From Stutzerimonas kunmingensis (GTDB lineage Bacteria > Pseudomonadota > Gammaproteobacteria > Pseudomonadales > Pseudomonadaceae): a DNA stretch of 64,000 nt. Shown here piece by piece: positions 1 through 9,126 of the stretch. Within the stretch, counting starts at the first letter, position 1; the number at the start of each line of letters is the position of its first letter. The position numbers were made by a program, and so were the translations under genes. Below the pieces are notes generated by a model that made no database searches, was not told the origin of the DNA, and saw only the letters and a program-made list of their open reading frames with translations. The stretch covers positions 1,488,001 through 1,552,000 of the forward strand of contig NZ_CP090366.1 of assembly GCF_021432085.1 (NCBI RefSeq), given 5' to 3'.

Positions 1-544
1 GTGCATCGCGGGCATTCACCCGCGTGCCGGTGAGGCCCAGAAACAGACCCAGCTTGCCAGCCAGGCGAGGAAGGAACCAGCTCGCGCCGACATCCGTATG
101 TAGGCCGATGGCGACTTCCGGCATCGCCAGCCAACTATCCGGTGTAACGATGCGGATCGTCGCGCTCTGCAGGAGCCCCATACCGCCGCCCATCACGTAG
201 CCATGGCCCCAGCAGATCAGCGGCTTCGGGTAATGGTGCAGCAGGTGGACGAGGCGGTACTCGTCGGCAAAGAAACGCTCGGCCAAGGCCGGCACCGTTC
301 CGGGCTCGCCTCGGCAGGCCTCTGCAAGGCGGCGTACGTCGCCACCGGCGCAGAACGCCTTGGCACCGTTCCCGCGTAACAGCACGCAGGCGACTGCCGG
401 CTCGTTGGCCCAGCGGCCAAGCTGGTCAAGCAGTGCGTCGATCATCGGCAGGCTCAAGGCGTTGAGTTGCTGCGCGGCGTTCAGGGTGACAATGGCTATT
501 CGCATGCCATGCAGGGCGGGGCGTTCTTCGAAGGTGACGTGCAT
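1..544 (-). CDS. 3-hydroxyisobutyryl-CoA hydrolase (crotonase family), 3' end beyond window
   Basis: This minus-strand frame is open from the ATG at 544 to the left edge of the window, so only about the first 181 residues are visible. The protein has the crotonase fold signature, with FCAGGDVR forming the oxyanion-hole region and a glycine-rich YVMGGGMGL stretch. The family hydrolyses 3-hydroxyisobutyryl-CoA in valine breakdown. I prefer hydrolase to hydratase because of the FCAGGDV and GLHTDVGASWFLPRL signatures typical of HIBYL-CoA hydrolases. It lies 58 bp downstream of an enoyl-CoA hydratase on the same strand, the order found at PA0744-PA0745 of P. aeruginosa, and they are probably co-transcribed. 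The missing C-terminus prevents a length check. Confidence 0.8.
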   Translation of the reverse strand, partial: MHVTFEERPALHGMRIAIVTLNAAQQLNALSLPMIDALLDQLGRWANEPAVACVLLRGNGAKAFCAGGDVRRLAEACRGEPGTVPALAERFFADEYRLVHLLHHYPKPLICWGHGYVMGGGMGLLQSATIRIVTPDSWLAMPEVAIGLHTDVGASWFLPRLAGKLGLFLGLTGTRVNARDA

Positions 545-602
545 GTAATCCTCGGCGCCGGATTGGTGGGCAGGTCCTGTAAGGCTGCGTTTGGTACGGC
601 GG

Positions 603-1421
603 TCATCGGTTGCGCCAGCGAGGGTCGCGCTTCTCGAGGAACGCATTGACACCCTCCAGGGTGTCGTCGGCCTCGAACAGCTCGACGAAGGCCTCGCGCT
701 CGGCGGCGGCAAGCGTATTGGGCACACGTTTACGGGCCGCGTCGATCAGCGGCTTGATGGCACGCACCGCAACAGGGCTTTGCCGCGCGACCCGGGATGC
801 GAGCATCAATGCGTGGCCACGCGACTGGCCGGGCTCGACCACCTGCTCCACCAGTCCGATGCGCAGCGCAGTTTCTGCCGTGATGCGCTCGCCACAGAGT
901 ATCATGCGTTTGGCCCAGCCTTCGCCCACCAGCCAGGCCAGTGCCTGGGTGCCGCCCGCACAGGGCAGCAGGCCCACCGATGCCTCCGGCAAGCCCATTT
1001 GCGCCTGCTGCTCGGCGATGCGCAGGTCGCAGGCCAGTGCGCATTCCAAGCCCCCGCCAAGGGCGAATCCGTTGACTGCAGCGATGGAGACACCGCGGAA
1101 ATCGCGCAGCGCCTCAAAGGCTTCGCCAAAGCGGCGGGCCATTTCCCGGGCTCGGATGCGATCGCCGTCAGCGAAGAGTTTCAGGTCCGCACCCGCGCTG
1201 AAGAACTTCTCGCCCTGACCGCAGATCACCAGTGCGTAGATTTCGTCATCGTGGTTCAGATGGTCGATGATCTGCTTGAGCCCGATGAGTGACTCGCGGT
1301 CCCAGGTGTTGGCAGGCGGATGGTTGATCGTGATGAGGGCGGTGTGACCATGCTTTTCCACGGTCAGCTTGTGGGTCAGGTCGAAGACGCCGGCTTGGTA
1401 GGGCTCTACTGCAGTGCTCAT
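603..1421 (-). CDS. Enoyl-CoA hydratase/isomerase family protein
   Basis: The 272-residue crotonase-family protein probably hydrates 2-enoyl-CoA in fatty-acid or branched-chain acyl-CoA catabolism in the cytoplasm. The oxyanion-hole motif SAGADLKLF is present, and both glutamates expected of a true hydratase are visible, one in GGGLECAL and one in GLPEASVGL just before GGTQ. The open frame extends 25 codons further upstream, but the ATG at 1421 follows a GAGGAT ribosome site and starts the conserved sequence, so I use it. By synteny it corresponds to PA0745 (DspI), which has been linked to cis-2-decenoic acid formation. That specific role cannot be read from the sequence, so the substrate remains open. 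Confidence 0.85.
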   Translation of the reverse strand: MSTAVEPYQAGVFDLTHKLTVEKHGHTALITINHPPANTWDRESLIGLKQIIDHLNHDDEIYALVICGQGEKFFSAGADLKLFADGDRIRAREMARRFGEAFEALRDFRGVSIAAVNGFALGGGLECALACDLRIAEQQAQMGLPEASVGLLPCAGGTQALAWLVGEGWAKRMILCGERITAETALRIGLVEQVVEPGQSRGHALMLASRVARQSPVAVRAIKPLIDAARKRVPNTLAAAEREAFVELFEADDTLEGVNAFLEKRDPRWRNR

Positions 1422-1577
1422 GGTCGAAATCCTCGTGCGTTTCAGGGCTCCGCTGACGAGCGACCGGTAACGTCGCTCCTCTTGAGAGTCCTTCAATGCA
1501 GCGAGGTTGCAGCGTTCCGGTCGGTCAGACGACCCGATGGAGCGCCCGGCTACTGTCCCAGTTGCTCCATCGTTCTG

Positions 1578-2822
1578 TCACTGTAGCCTAGCCGGCTGCC
1601 CGCCCGCGCGACGCTCTTCCTGCCATTCGGCCAGCGACGGCGCAGCCTGCTCGCCGGATAAACGGTGGACGATCTCGAAATAGTCCTGCTTGAAGCGATC
1701 CTTGAGCACTTCTTCGCGTGGCTTTACCTGAATGGCGTAGACGGTCTGCACGTTCTGGTGGTCGAACTCGCGCCACTGCTGCTGATCCTTGAGCAGGCTG
1801 TAGCTGTGGTTTTCCAGGGCCGCGATGACTTGCTCACTGCCGATGCTCTTGGCGCGAGTGGCGGCATCTGCCCACTGATAGACGATGCTGTAGGCCGAGG
1901 CCGCGGAGCTTGATGGGTGCGTCTGGTAACGCTCACCGAAGTCGCGCACGAATGCCTTGCCGCGTTCGGAACCTTCGAGTTCGGGTACGCGCCAGGTCCA
2001 GGGCTCGGTGCCGAGCACGCCGCGCATGATGTCCGGGCCGGCGAGTTCGACCATGGACTGCGTTAGGTTGGGAACCGCAATCTGCATCTTCTTGTTCAAG
2101 TCGAGTTCGTCGGCGATACGCATGGCTCGCACCATGTCTTCGCCAAACAGGACCAGTACCAGGACCTCGGCACCGCTGTTGGCCGCCTTTTCCAGTGCCG
2201 CGCGGTAGTCGGACAGGCGCGCGCCGGGGAAGGCCGTCTTGACCCCCTGGTGCTTGTTCTGGTCGACAGTGCCGGTCGCCTGGCGCAGCGAGCTCTCGCT
2301 GGTGTGGCCCCAAGTATAGTCGGAGGTGATGTAGAAGTAGGTCTTGCCGGGCATTTTGTCGTTCAGATGCTGCCCCAGCACCCGCGCGCTCATCCATGCG
2401 TTATTGCACTCGCGGAACATGTAACGGTGGCCATCCTTGCCAGTTGTGTCGTTGGAGTAGGTCAGGGTGCCGAAGTAGAGCAGCCCCCGCTCCTTGGCGC
2501 GCTTGCTCGCGGCAATGGCCACCGCGCTGGATACGCCGCCGAACAGCATGGCGACGCCTTCATCCGCCATCTTGTCGACGTTGGCAACGGCCTTTTCGGG
2601 GCGGGATGCGGTATTGCGGCTGATCAGGCGTAGCGGGCGGCCCAGAACACCGCCCGCCTCGTTGATCTCGTCGATTGCCAACAAGGCTCCGCGCATTTGT
2701 GCAAGGCCTTCTTCCTTGTAGCTGCCGGTACGGGGGTAATTGAGGCCGAGCGTGATGGGGTCAGCAGCCTGAGCCGTAAGACAGAACCCCAGCCCTAGCG
2801 CCAGAAGGGTGATCCGGTTCAT
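1578..2822 (-). CDS. ABC transporter periplasmic substrate-binding protein (branched-chain amino acid / amide type)
   Basis: The 414-residue protein begins with a clear Sec signal peptide ending in AQA at about residue 19. The mature part starts DPITLGLNYPRTGSY, the usual opening of periplasmic binding proteins of the Leu/Ile/Val type. The central GGVSSAVAIA and YFGTLTYSND segments match ligand-contact loops of this family. It should deliver a small amino acid, amide or urea-like ligand to an inner-membrane permease. No permease or ATPase gene is adjacent, so it is either an orphan binding protein or feeds a transporter or sensor encoded elsewhere. The ligand is not deducible. The C-terminus (about 30 residues) is arginine- and glutamate-rich and probably unstructured. 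Confidence 0.8.
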   Translation of the reverse strand: MNRITLLALGLGFCLTAQAADPITLGLNYPRTGSYKEEGLAQMRGALLAIDEINEAGGVLGRPLRLISRNTASRPEKAVANVDKMADEGVAMLFGGVSSAVAIAASKRAKERGLLYFGTLTYSNDTTGKDGHRYMFRECNNAWMSARVLGQHLNDKMPGKTYFYITSDYTWGHTSESSLRQATGTVDQNKHQGVKTAFPGARLSDYRAALEKAANSGAEVLVLVLFGEDMVRAMRIADELDLNKKMQIAVPNLTQSMVELAGPDIMRGVLGTEPWTWRVPELEGSERGKAFVRDFGERYQTHPSSSAASAYSIVYQWADAATRAKSIGSEQVIAALENHSYSLLKDQQQWREFDHQNVQTVYAIQVKPREEVLKDRFKQDYFEIVHRLSGEQAAPSLAEWQEERRAGGQPARLQ

Positions 2823-3073
2823 AGCATGTTCCTTGTTATAGCTTTTGTTATTGGTTTATTGGCAGTTAGCTTTTTTACCCTGCCGCCGGTGCGTGCGTCA
2901 CTCTTTATGTGCGGATCGAAGGCGGCGCCGGCGTCAGTACGTGAGCCAGGTGCGATTATGACTAAAGGAGGGAGGGTGTATCTTGCGGTGATGTCGTGAT
3001 TTCGCCGGTTTGCGGTTGACAACCATGATGGCGTTTTTTAGGGTTCGGCGGCTACGCCATCCGGAAGCAGCTC

Positions 3074-3769
3074 ATGACTCAAGACGATCGCATCAGGCTG
3101 GAGGCTGGCTGGAAAGAAGCGCTGCGCGAGGAGTTCGACAAGCCATACATGCTTGAGCTTGGCGCTTTCCTTCGGCGAGAGAAGGCTGCGGGCAAGGTGA
3201 TATTTCCGCCGGGGCCGATGATCTTCAACGCGCTCAATTCCACGCCGCTCGATCAGGTCAAGGTAGTGATCCTTGGGCAGGACCCCTACCACGGTGCCGG
3301 TCAGGCCCATGGGCTTTGCTTTTCGGTACAGCCGGGCGTGTCACCACCGCCGTCACTGCAGAACATCTTCAAGGAACTCAAGCGCGACTTGAATCTTGAT
3401 ATCCCTCGGCATGGCTATCTGCAGCACTGGGCAGAACAGGGCGTGCTATTGCTCAATACTTCGCTCACCGTGGAACAGGGTGTCGCCGGTTCGCATGCCA
3501 AAGCGGGGTGGCAGCTATTCACCGATCGAATCATTGAGGTGGTCAGCGAGCGGCGTCCGCACCTGGTATTCATGCTTTGGGGCGCCCATGCGCAATCCAA
3601 ATCGAAACTGATAGACGCCACGCGGCATCTGATGCTGAAGTCGGTGCATCCTTCGCCGCTCTCGGCGCACCGCGGATTCATCGGTAACGGTCACTTCAGT
3701 CGCGCCAACCAGTTTCTCAGGCAGCAGGGGATGCAGGTGATCGACTGGCAGCTTCCGGCTGAGGTTTAG
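3074..3769 (+). CDS. ung: Uracil-DNA glycosylase
   Basis: The 231-residue enzyme removes uracil from DNA as the first step of base excision repair. The water-activating motif GQDPYHG is at residues 68-74 with the catalytic Asp70, and the minor-groove loop HPSPLS is at 192-197 with the catalytic His. Length and both motifs are those of family-1 UNG. The ATG at 3074 is preceded by a weak GGAAGCAG site. It is a single gene, divergent from the binding-protein gene on its left and convergent with the DUF4142 gene on its right, with a hairpin between the two 3' ends. Position relative to the acyl-CoA genes matches P. aeruginosa PA0750. Confidence 0.97.
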   Translation: MTQDDRIRLEAGWKEALREEFDKPYMLELGAFLRREKAAGKVIFPPGPMIFNALNSTPLDQVKVVILGQDPYHGAGQAHGLCFSVQPGVSPPPSLQNIFKELKRDLNLDIPRHGYLQHWAEQGVLLLNTSLTVEQGVAGSHAKAGWQLFTDRIIEVVSERRPHLVFMLWGAHAQSKSKLIDATRHLMLKSVHPSPLSAHRGFIGNGHFSRANQFLRQQGMQVIDWQLPAEV

Positions 3770-3801
3770 CCCGACACCCAGGCGGTATCGGGCTAGGTTT
3801 T
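3768..3801. terminator. Hairpin between convergent ung and DUF4142 genes
   Basis: An inverted repeat AGCCCGA (3768-3774) / TCGGGCT (3788-3794) overlaps the ung stop codon region and is followed by AGGTTTT. It fits a factor-independent terminator for ung and may also serve the convergent gene. Confidence 0.5.
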
Positions 3802-3803
3802 GG

Positions 3804-4319
3804 TCAGTCTTTGGCGCCGTGCTTGGCCTGAAGGTCCTTGGCCTGCTTGAGATGCTCTTCCAGCTTCGGCAGCGTTTTTTGAGCGAACTGCTTCAGGTCG
3901 GCGTTCTCGCCACCCTCCACGTAGTCCTGATACATCTCGATGGTCTGCTCGTGAGCGACGACCTGATTGTTGGCGTAGGCTTCGTCGAAATTCTCGCCAT
4001 CACGCAGCTTCAGGATCATGGCTTTGGCCTTGTCCATTAGCGTGGCCTCGTCGGACATTTCCAAGTCTTTGGCCTGGGCCAGTTGCGCAAGCTCCTGATT
4101 GGCCTTGGTGTGGTCGTCGATCATCATCTTGGCGAATTGCTTCACATCCTCCGACGTACCCTTGTCCAGGGCCATCTTCGCCGTTTCGATTTCTGCAATA
4201 CCTTTGGCCGAAGCCTCGTCGACGAAGTTTTCGCCTTCGGCGGCAAGCGCCAGGTTAGCCGCTACTCCGAACAGCAAGGCGAATGCGCCCGAGAAAATTG
4301 TTTTGGTTGCTCTGGTCAT
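3804..4319 (-). CDS. DUF4142 family exported protein
   Basis: The 171-residue protein has an N-terminal signal peptide ending ALAAEG near residue 27. The mature part is an all-helical, Lys/Glu/Ala-rich DUF4142 domain with the characteristic phrases FAKMMIDDHTKANQEL and VAHEQTIEMYQDYV. DUF4142 proteins are periplasmic ferritin-like helical bundles of unproven function, often stress-induced. An AAGGAGGA ribosome site lies directly upstream of the ATG at 4319, so the start is secure. It appears to be a single-gene unit. The His and Glu residues spaced along the helices would allow metal binding, but that is inference only. Confidence 0.85.
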   Translation of the reverse strand: MTRATKTIFSGAFALLFGVAANLALAAEGENFVDEASAKGIAEIETAKMALDKGTSEDVKQFAKMMIDDHTKANQELAQLAQAKDLEMSDEATLMDKAKAMILKLRDGENFDEAYANNQVVAHEQTIEMYQDYVEGGENADLKQFAQKTLPKLEEHLKQAKDLQAKHGAKD

Positions 4320-4389
4320 TGCGTCCTCCTTTCTTCACCTGACTTGTGTTGGCCGGGAGGCAGACACAAGGCGCGATGCGGCGAGATTG

Positions 4390-4424
4390 CCGTCCCTTTT
4401 TGTGACTAGGTGCCATAGGGACGG
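4390..4424 (-). terminator. Possible terminator of the HDOD gene
   Basis: CCGTCCCT (4390-4397) pairs with AGGGACGG (4417-4424) across an 18-nt loop containing an A/T tract, just beyond the 3' end of the HDOD gene. The T-run lies inside the loop rather than after the stem, so the call is weak. Confidence 0.3.
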
Positions 4425-4456
4425 TTCCTCGCTTTCGGGCGAACGGTGTCCGGTGC

Positions 4457-5293
4457 TTACTGAAGCATGCTCATGGCTGCGTCCATGGCGGCAGACAGGT
4501 CCTCGTCCTCCTGCATCAGTTCGCTCGGATCGAGCCCCAGCTTGGCGAAGGCGGGAACCTCGCTCCAGTCCAGCTGCGCGTAAGGGTGCTGGGTGCCCAT
4601 ATAGCTCTGCAGGGTGGCGACTTGCACCACGTCTACATAATCGACTGCGGCCGAATTGCGCTGGAAATCGGTGTACTGACCAGCCACCGACACGATTGCC
4701 TCCGGGAAATCCCAGGTGCGCAGGATTTTCTCACCCACCATCGGGTGAATCTTGTCGATGACGTGATTGAGGCTGAACGAGTCCGATAGCAGGGCGCTGT
4801 GCTCTTCTGCGTAGGTCAGGATCGGCAATATGCCGATCTGATGGACCAGTCCGGCCAGGGTCGCCTGATCAGGCATCAATCGTGTGTAGTGACGGCAGAG
4901 CACATGACTGATGGCGGCGACCTCGGTGCTCTTGTTCCAGACCTCGCGCATCTTGCGATCGACGACATCGGTGGTCGCCTGGAACATCTGCTCCATCGCC
5001 AGGCCTGTGGCCAGGTTGCAGGTGTAATTGATGCCGAGACGGCTGACCGCCATCTGCAGATCGTCGATCTCGCGACTGGTACGCAGCAGCGGGCTGTTGA
5101 CCACCTTGATGATGCGTGCGGCGAGGGCTGCGTCGGCGCCTATCACCTTGCTCAGTGCCGGAATGCTGATGTCCGGGTCCTCGGCCGCCTCGCGGACGCG
5201 CAATGCCACCTCCGGCAGGGTAGGTAGAACCAATTCATCGTTCTCGATCGCGAGCGTCAGATCGCGCTGGACTTTCTCGGCAAGGGTGCTCAT
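4457..5293 (-). CDS. HDOD domain signalling protein
   Basis: The 278-residue protein is a stand-alone HDOD domain, a relative of HD phosphohydrolases that usually lacks the catalytic metal site. The diagnostic opening LPTLPEVALRVREAAEDPDISIPALSKVIGADAAL is at residues 23-57 and the VHQIGILP segment is mid-protein. Such proteins act as signalling adaptors in chemotaxis, cyclic-di-GMP or stress circuits, and their partners are not predictable from sequence. The LVHQIGIL motif replaces the HD dyad, so enzymatic activity is unlikely. An AAGGAA ribosome site precedes the ATG at 5293. The C-terminal 30 residues are acidic (EDEDLSAAMDAAM). No partner gene is adjacent. Confidence 0.88.
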   Translation of the reverse strand: MSTLAEKVQRDLTLAIENDELVLPTLPEVALRVREAAEDPDISIPALSKVIGADAALAARIIKVVNSPLLRTSREIDDLQMAVSRLGINYTCNLATGLAMEQMFQATTDVVDRKMREVWNKSTEVAAISHVLCRHYTRLMPDQATLAGLVHQIGILPILTYAEEHSALLSDSFSLNHVIDKIHPMVGEKILRTWDFPEAIVSVAGQYTDFQRNSAAVDYVDVVQVATLQSYMGTQHPYAQLDWSEVPAFAKLGLDPSELMQEDEDLSAAMDAAMSMLQ

Positions 5294-5403
5294 GTCATTC
5301 CTTTATGTGTCGGTCAGTGTCGCTAGGGCGCTTCAGGTCAGGGTGCTTTGCCCGTGGTCCATAGTGCGCCTCTCAGGTATTTGCTTTCTGGCTCCGGTTC
5401 GCA

Positions 5404-6351
5404 CTAGCGCTGAATTTCCAGATCCGCATTCAGGCTGTAGGGAAGCTCGAGCAGACTCATCGGCAATCCGTCCGGGGAGCCCAGATACAGGCGGCCGTCA
5501 GCGGCGGCGTCCTCCTGCAGTACGGCCAGCAGCTCGATTCGGTCGGTGTCACTGGCGGCTAGCACGACCTCACCGACGCTGGAGCCATGCACCGGTGAGA
5601 AAATCTCAGCGCCCGGAGCTGGCAGCTCGTCCTGTCTGCCTTCGATCAACAGGCGCTGCAGGCGGCGCTTGAGTTTGCCCAGATACTGCATGCGCGCGAC
5701 GATTTCCTGGCCGGTATAGCAGCCCTTTTTGAAACTCACGCCGCCCAGTGCCTGCAAATTGATCATCTGCGGGATGAACAGCTCGCGAGTGCTGCCGAAT
5801 ACCTGGCCGATGCCGGCGCGAACCTGGTCCAGCAGCCAGCGATTGACCGGCGCTTCCTGAAGCTGCGCGGCCAGGCGCGTGCGGACCTGCTCGGCGTCGG
5901 CGCCAGGGGTCCAGAGTTCGACGCGGCCATCCTGCAGACGGATCGCGATCATGCCGTGGCTCCTCACCACACTGTCGGCGGTCAGCGGAAGATCCAGGCC
6001 CAGGCTGACCAGCGAGCCGTCTCCGCCCGCAAGACCGAATCGGCACCAGTCGGCGCTCTCGTCGTTCAGGCGGGACTTGGAAAATACGGCGTACTTATTC
6101 AGATCGGCTTGTTGCAGTTGCAGCAGCTCACTGGCCATCGCCAACAGGTAACCGTCGCCATCCAGAACGATGCGGAAACTCGACTGCATGCGCCCCTTGG
6201 GCGTGCAGCGTGCGCCCAGACTGGATGTCTCGGCGGTGAGGTAGCTGAGGTTGCAGGTCAGCTGACCCTGGAGAAACTTGCTGGCATCCGGGCCGCGTAC
6301 GGCAAGGACGCCTTCATGCGACAGAACGCAAAAATAAGCAGTGTCGGTCAT
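5404..6351 (-). CDS. ygfZ: Folate-binding Fe-S cluster assembly/repair protein YgfZ
   Basis: This 315-residue aminomethyltransferase-like protein uses tetrahydrofolate in maintaining certain iron-sulfur enzymes. The family hallmark K-G-C-Y-x-G-Q-E is present as KGCYTGQE at residues 209-216, including the essential cysteine. It is transcribed divergently from sdhE, an arrangement conserved in many gammaproteobacteria. That is functionally sensible because succinate dehydrogenase carries Fe-S clusters. About 150 bp separate the two start codons and hold both promoters. Length agrees with the family. Confidence 0.95.
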   Translation of the reverse strand: MTDTAYFCVLSHEGVLAVRGPDASKFLQGQLTCNLSYLTAETSSLGARCTPKGRMQSSFRIVLDGDGYLLAMASELLQLQQADLNKYAVFSKSRLNDESADWCRFGLAGGDGSLVSLGLDLPLTADSVVRSHGMIAIRLQDGRVELWTPGADAEQVRTRLAAQLQEAPVNRWLLDQVRAGIGQVFGSTRELFIPQMINLQALGGVSFKKGCYTGQEIVARMQYLGKLKRRLQRLLIEGRQDELPAPGAEIFSPVHGSSVGEVVLAASDTDRIELLAVLQEDAAADGRLYLGSPDGLPMSLLELPYSLNADLEIQR

Positions 6352-6465
6352 GATTGGTCGTCGTCAGAATCCGGGTGGGCATCATAGCAGCCCGGCGGAA
6401 ACGGTTGCGTGATGAAGGGTTTGCAGCTCGACGAAAAAAGCGACTGATGAGTTCGGTGCAGCCGC

Positions 6466-6498
6466 TATAATGCGCGCCTTCTCAAAAGGAGCCGATGT
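6466..6498 (+). promoter_or_regulatory. Promoter -10 and ribosome site of sdhE
   Basis: A perfect TATAAT lies at 6466-6471, followed by AAAGGAG at 6485-6491 and the ATG at 6499. No good -35 is seen at the expected spacing (ACTGAT region). The short leader implies initiation around 6478. Confidence 0.55.
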
Positions 6499-6753
6499 AT
6501 GGCTGAGCAATCCGAACTCAATCGTCTGTTTTGGCAAAGCCGTCGCGGCATGTTGGAGCTGGATGTGTTGCTGGTACCTTTCGTCAAGGAGGTCTATCCA
6601 GGTCTCGATGAGGAAGATCAGCACCGCTATCGCAAGCTGCTGAGTTGCGAGGATCAGGACATGTTCGGCTGGTTCATGCAGCGCGGCGAGCCCGAGGATG
6701 AGGACCTGCGGCGCATGGTTCGCATGATCCTCGATCGTGTCCAGCCCAAGTAA
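6499..6753 (+). CDS. sdhE: FAD assembly factor SdhE (YgfY/CptB family)
   Basis: The 84-residue SdhE protein promotes covalent flavin attachment to succinate dehydrogenase subunit A. The family motif RRGMLELD is at residues 15-22, containing the RGxxE sequence needed for flavinylation. A strong AAAGGAG ribosome site and a TATAAT box precede it. The next gene, ygfX, starts inside its last codons (17-bp overlap), so the two are translationally coupled. Together with divergent ygfZ and nearby nadB (another flavoenzyme) it forms a redox-cofactor neighbourhood. Confidence 0.95.
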   Translation: MAEQSELNRLFWQSRRGMLELDVLLVPFVKEVYPGLDEEDQHRYRKLLSCEDQDMFGWFMQRGEPEDEDLRRMVRMILDRVQPK

Positions 6754-7192
6754 TCAATCATTCGAGTGTCGCTGGCAGCCCTCCAGCTGGTTGTTGACGC
6801 TCTATCTCGGGGCTCAGGCGCTCGCCCTGGCCGCCATCGTGCTGTCGGCTGCGCCGCTCTGGTTGCAGTTGATAGCGCTTCTGTTTTGTCTGGTCCACGC
6901 GCTGTGGGTGTTGCCGCGCGGGATTCTACTGTCCAGTCGGGATGCCTGGTCTGGCCTGCGCCACGATGCTGCGGGCTGGCACCTGTGGAGCGAGCGGCAA
7001 GGTTGGCAGGCAGTTCAGTTGCTGCCTGACAGCCTGGCGCTGCCACTGATAGTCGTGCTGCGTTTTCGCGTGCCGGGCCGGCGGTTAGCTGGCAGCATCT
7101 GCGTGCCCCGCGACGCACTACCGCGAGAGCAGCATCGTCGACTGCGGGTGCGGCTCAAGTTCAGTCGACGTAGGTGGGCGGCGCCAGAATAG
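6737..7192 (+). CDS. ygfX: YgfX family inner-membrane protein (sdhE partner)
   Basis: The 151-residue protein starts with GTG at 6737 inside the end of sdhE. It has two closely spaced hydrophobic segments at about residues 17-58 ([20 protein letters not shown] and [20 protein letters not shown]), followed by a basic C-terminal cytoplasmic domain. This is the pattern of the YgfX/CptA family. In E. coli the homolog was described as a toxin acting on cell-division and cytoskeletal proteins with SdhE as partner, although that toxin role is disputed. Its 3' end overlaps the convergent nadB gene by 32 bp. Sequence conservation in the family is low, so the call leans on context. Confidence 0.75.
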   Translation: MSSPSNQSFECRWQPSSWLLTLYLGAQALALAAIVLSAAPLWLQLIALLFCLVHALWVLPRGILLSSRDAWSGLRHDAAGWHLWSERQGWQAVQLLPDSLALPLIVVLRFRVPGRRLAGSICVPRDALPREQHRRLRVRLKFSRRRWAAPE

Positions 7193-8783
7193 TGTCGACC
7201 GCTTGCGGCAGCAGCTCCGGGTAGTCGAGGGTGTAGTGCAGTCCTCGGCTCTCCTTGCGCAGCATGGCCGAGCGAATCATCAGGTCTGCAACCAGCGCCA
7301 GATTGCGTAGTTCGAGCAAGTCACGACTGACCTTGTAGTTGCTGTAGAACTCGTCGATCTCGCTCAGCAGCAGGCGCACTCGGTGCTGCGCGCGCATCAG
7401 CCGTTTGTTGGTGCGAACGATGCCGACGTAGTCCCACATGAAGCGCCGCAACTCGTCCCAGTTGTGCGCGATGATCACGTCTTCGTCGGAGTCGGTCACC
7501 TGGCTGGCGTCCCATGCAGGTAACGTTGCTGCGTTGGTGACTTGGGGCAGTTCGCGCAGGATGTCCTGAGCGGCCGCCCGGCCGTAGACGAAGCATTCGA
7601 GCAGCGAGTTGCTGGCCATGCGGTTCGCGCCGTGCAGGCCGGTGAAACTGGTCTCGCCGATGGCGTAGAGGCCCGGGATGTCGGTGCGTCCAGCCTGATC
7701 CACGACTACGCCGCCGCAGGTGTAGTGCGCTGCGGGTACCACCGGAATCGGCTGGCTGGTGATGTCGATGCCGTATTCCAGGCAGCGCTCGTAGACGGTG
7801 GGGAAATGGCTTTTGATGAACTCGGCAGGTTTGTGGCTGATATCGAGGTAGACGCAGTCGATGCCCAGTCGCTTCATTTCGTGGTCGATTGCGCGTGCGA
7901 CGATATCGCGTGGGGCGAGTTCCTCCCTGGTATCGAAGCGCGGCATGAAACGCTCGCCGTTAGGCAGCTTGAGCAAGGCACCTTCCCCGCGCAGGGCTTC
8001 GGTCACCAGAAAGCTCTTCGCTTGCGGGTGATAGAGGCAGGTAGGGTGGAACTGGTTGAATTCCAGATTGCCGACGCGGCAGCCCGCTCGCCAGGCCATG
8101 GCAATGCCGTCGCCGCACGCGCTGTCCGGGTTGCTGGTGTACAGGTAAACCTTGGCCGCGCCGCCGGTAGCCAGTACGACGAATCGTGACTGGAAGGTTT
8201 CGACCTCGCCGGTGCTGCGATTGAGCACATAGGCGCCCAGGCAGCGTCTGCCCGGCAGCCCGAGTTTGTGTTCGGTGATTAGGTCGACTGCAACGCGCTG
8301 CTGTAGAAGCTCGATATTGCTATGCTTTCTGGCCTGGCCAAGCAGCGTGTTGAAAATGGCTGCGCCAGTGGCGTCGGCTGCGTGAATGATGCGCCGATGG
8401 CTATGGCCGCCCTCGCGGGTCAGGTGAAATTCGAAACTGCCGTCTTCGCGATCCGGGGCATTGTCCCGCGTGAAGGGCACCCCTTGCTCGATCAGCCACT
8501 GGATGGCCTCGTTGCTGTGCTCGACCGTGAAACGGACGGCGTCTTCGCGGCACAGCCCTCCTCCGGCGATGAGGGTGTCGGCGACATGTGACTCTACGGT
8601 GTCGGTCGTATCCAGTACTGCGGCGACGCCACCTTGGGCCCAGTAGGTGGAGCCGTTGGAGAGATCGCCCTTGCTGAGAACGGCGATGCGAAGATCGGTC
8701 GGCAGGTTGAGTGCCAAGGTCAAGCCGGCGGCACCGCTGCCGATGACCAGCACGTCGTATCGTAGAACCTGGTTCATGTCCAA
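7161..8783 (-). CDS. nadB: L-aspartate oxidase
   Basis: The 540-residue flavoenzyme oxidises L-aspartate to iminoaspartate, the first step of de novo NAD synthesis. The FAD-binding GSGAAG motif is at residues 15-20, followed by [14 protein letters not shown]. The active-site region [16 protein letters not shown] and the C-terminal [19 protein letters not shown] segment are typical of NadB and fumarate-reductase-like flavoproteins. The start could be M1 (8783) or M3. Gene order nadB divergent from algU matches P. aeruginosa PA0761-PA0762. It has a long divergent intergenic region with algU, so it probably has its own promoter. Confidence 0.97.
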   Translation of the reverse strand: MDMNQVLRYDVLVIGSGAAGLTLALNLPTDLRIAVLSKGDLSNGSTYWAQGGVAAVLDTTDTVESHVADTLIAGGGLCREDAVRFTVEHSNEAIQWLIEQGVPFTRDNAPDREDGSFEFHLTREGGHSHRRIIHAADATGAAIFNTLLGQARKHSNIELLQQRVAVDLITEHKLGLPGRRCLGAYVLNRSTGEVETFQSRFVVLATGGAAKVYLYTSNPDSACGDGIAMAWRAGCRVGNLEFNQFHPTCLYHPQAKSFLVTEALRGEGALLKLPNGERFMPRFDTREELAPRDIVARAIDHEMKRLGIDCVYLDISHKPAEFIKSHFPTVYERCLEYGIDITSQPIPVVPAAHYTCGGVVVDQAGRTDIPGLYAIGETSFTGLHGANRMASNSLLECFVYGRAAAQDILRELPQVTNAATLPAWDASQVTDSDEDVIIAHNWDELRRFMWDYVGIVRTNKRLMRAQHRVRLLLSEIDEFYSNYKVSRDLLELRNLALVADLMIRSAMLRKESRGLHYTLDYPELLPQAVDTILAPPTYVD

Positions 8784-8866
8784 TTCCGGCGGGAAAAACG
8801 AGCCCTAGTATATAGACGGGATGTAGCGCCAAAATAGGCGACTGTGTGTTTGTCTTCTAACGAAGG

Positions 8867-8894
8867 GAACTTTTCCTTCGCGGGGTGGCTCAAT
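8867..8894 (+). promoter_or_regulatory. AlgU-type promoter upstream of algU (distal)
   Basis: GAACTT at 8867-8872 is followed after 17 bases by TCAAT at 8890-8894, resembling the ECF sigma-22/AlgU consensus (GAACTT, 16-17 bp, TCTGA). It lies 255 bp before algU. Confidence 0.5.
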
Positions 8895-9040
8895 AGGCAG
8901 TTATGAATGCAAACCAGCTGGCCATCGTGAATGGGCGGTGCGAGTTTGCTATGGACACCAGGACGGCGTCGTCAGCAATGGCGCAACGCTGTGGTGCAAT
9001 CGCCGTCAGGTATTGCAGGATAGCTTGCTAGGAGGGGGGA

Positions 9041-9067
9041 GAACTTTTGCGTAAAGCCCGGGTCTAT
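9041..9067 (+). promoter_or_regulatory. AlgU-type promoter upstream of algU (proximal)
   Basis: GAACTT at 9041-9046, a 16-bp spacer, and TCTAT at 9063-9067 form a good AlgU promoter about 60 bp before the algU start, implying autoregulation. Apart from these two promoters I see no gene in the 343-bp gap between nadB and algU. Confidence 0.7.
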
Positions 9068-9126
9068 TCTGGCAGGTCGGTTCGCTGGTGTGAGCGACGC
9101 TACTCCGCTACCGAGGAGGAGCGTTC

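Noticed and set aside
2819..3022. 67-codon minus-strand ORF before the binding-protein gene
   Set aside because: Lies in the promoter region between divergent genes, with no ribosome site and no conserved pattern.
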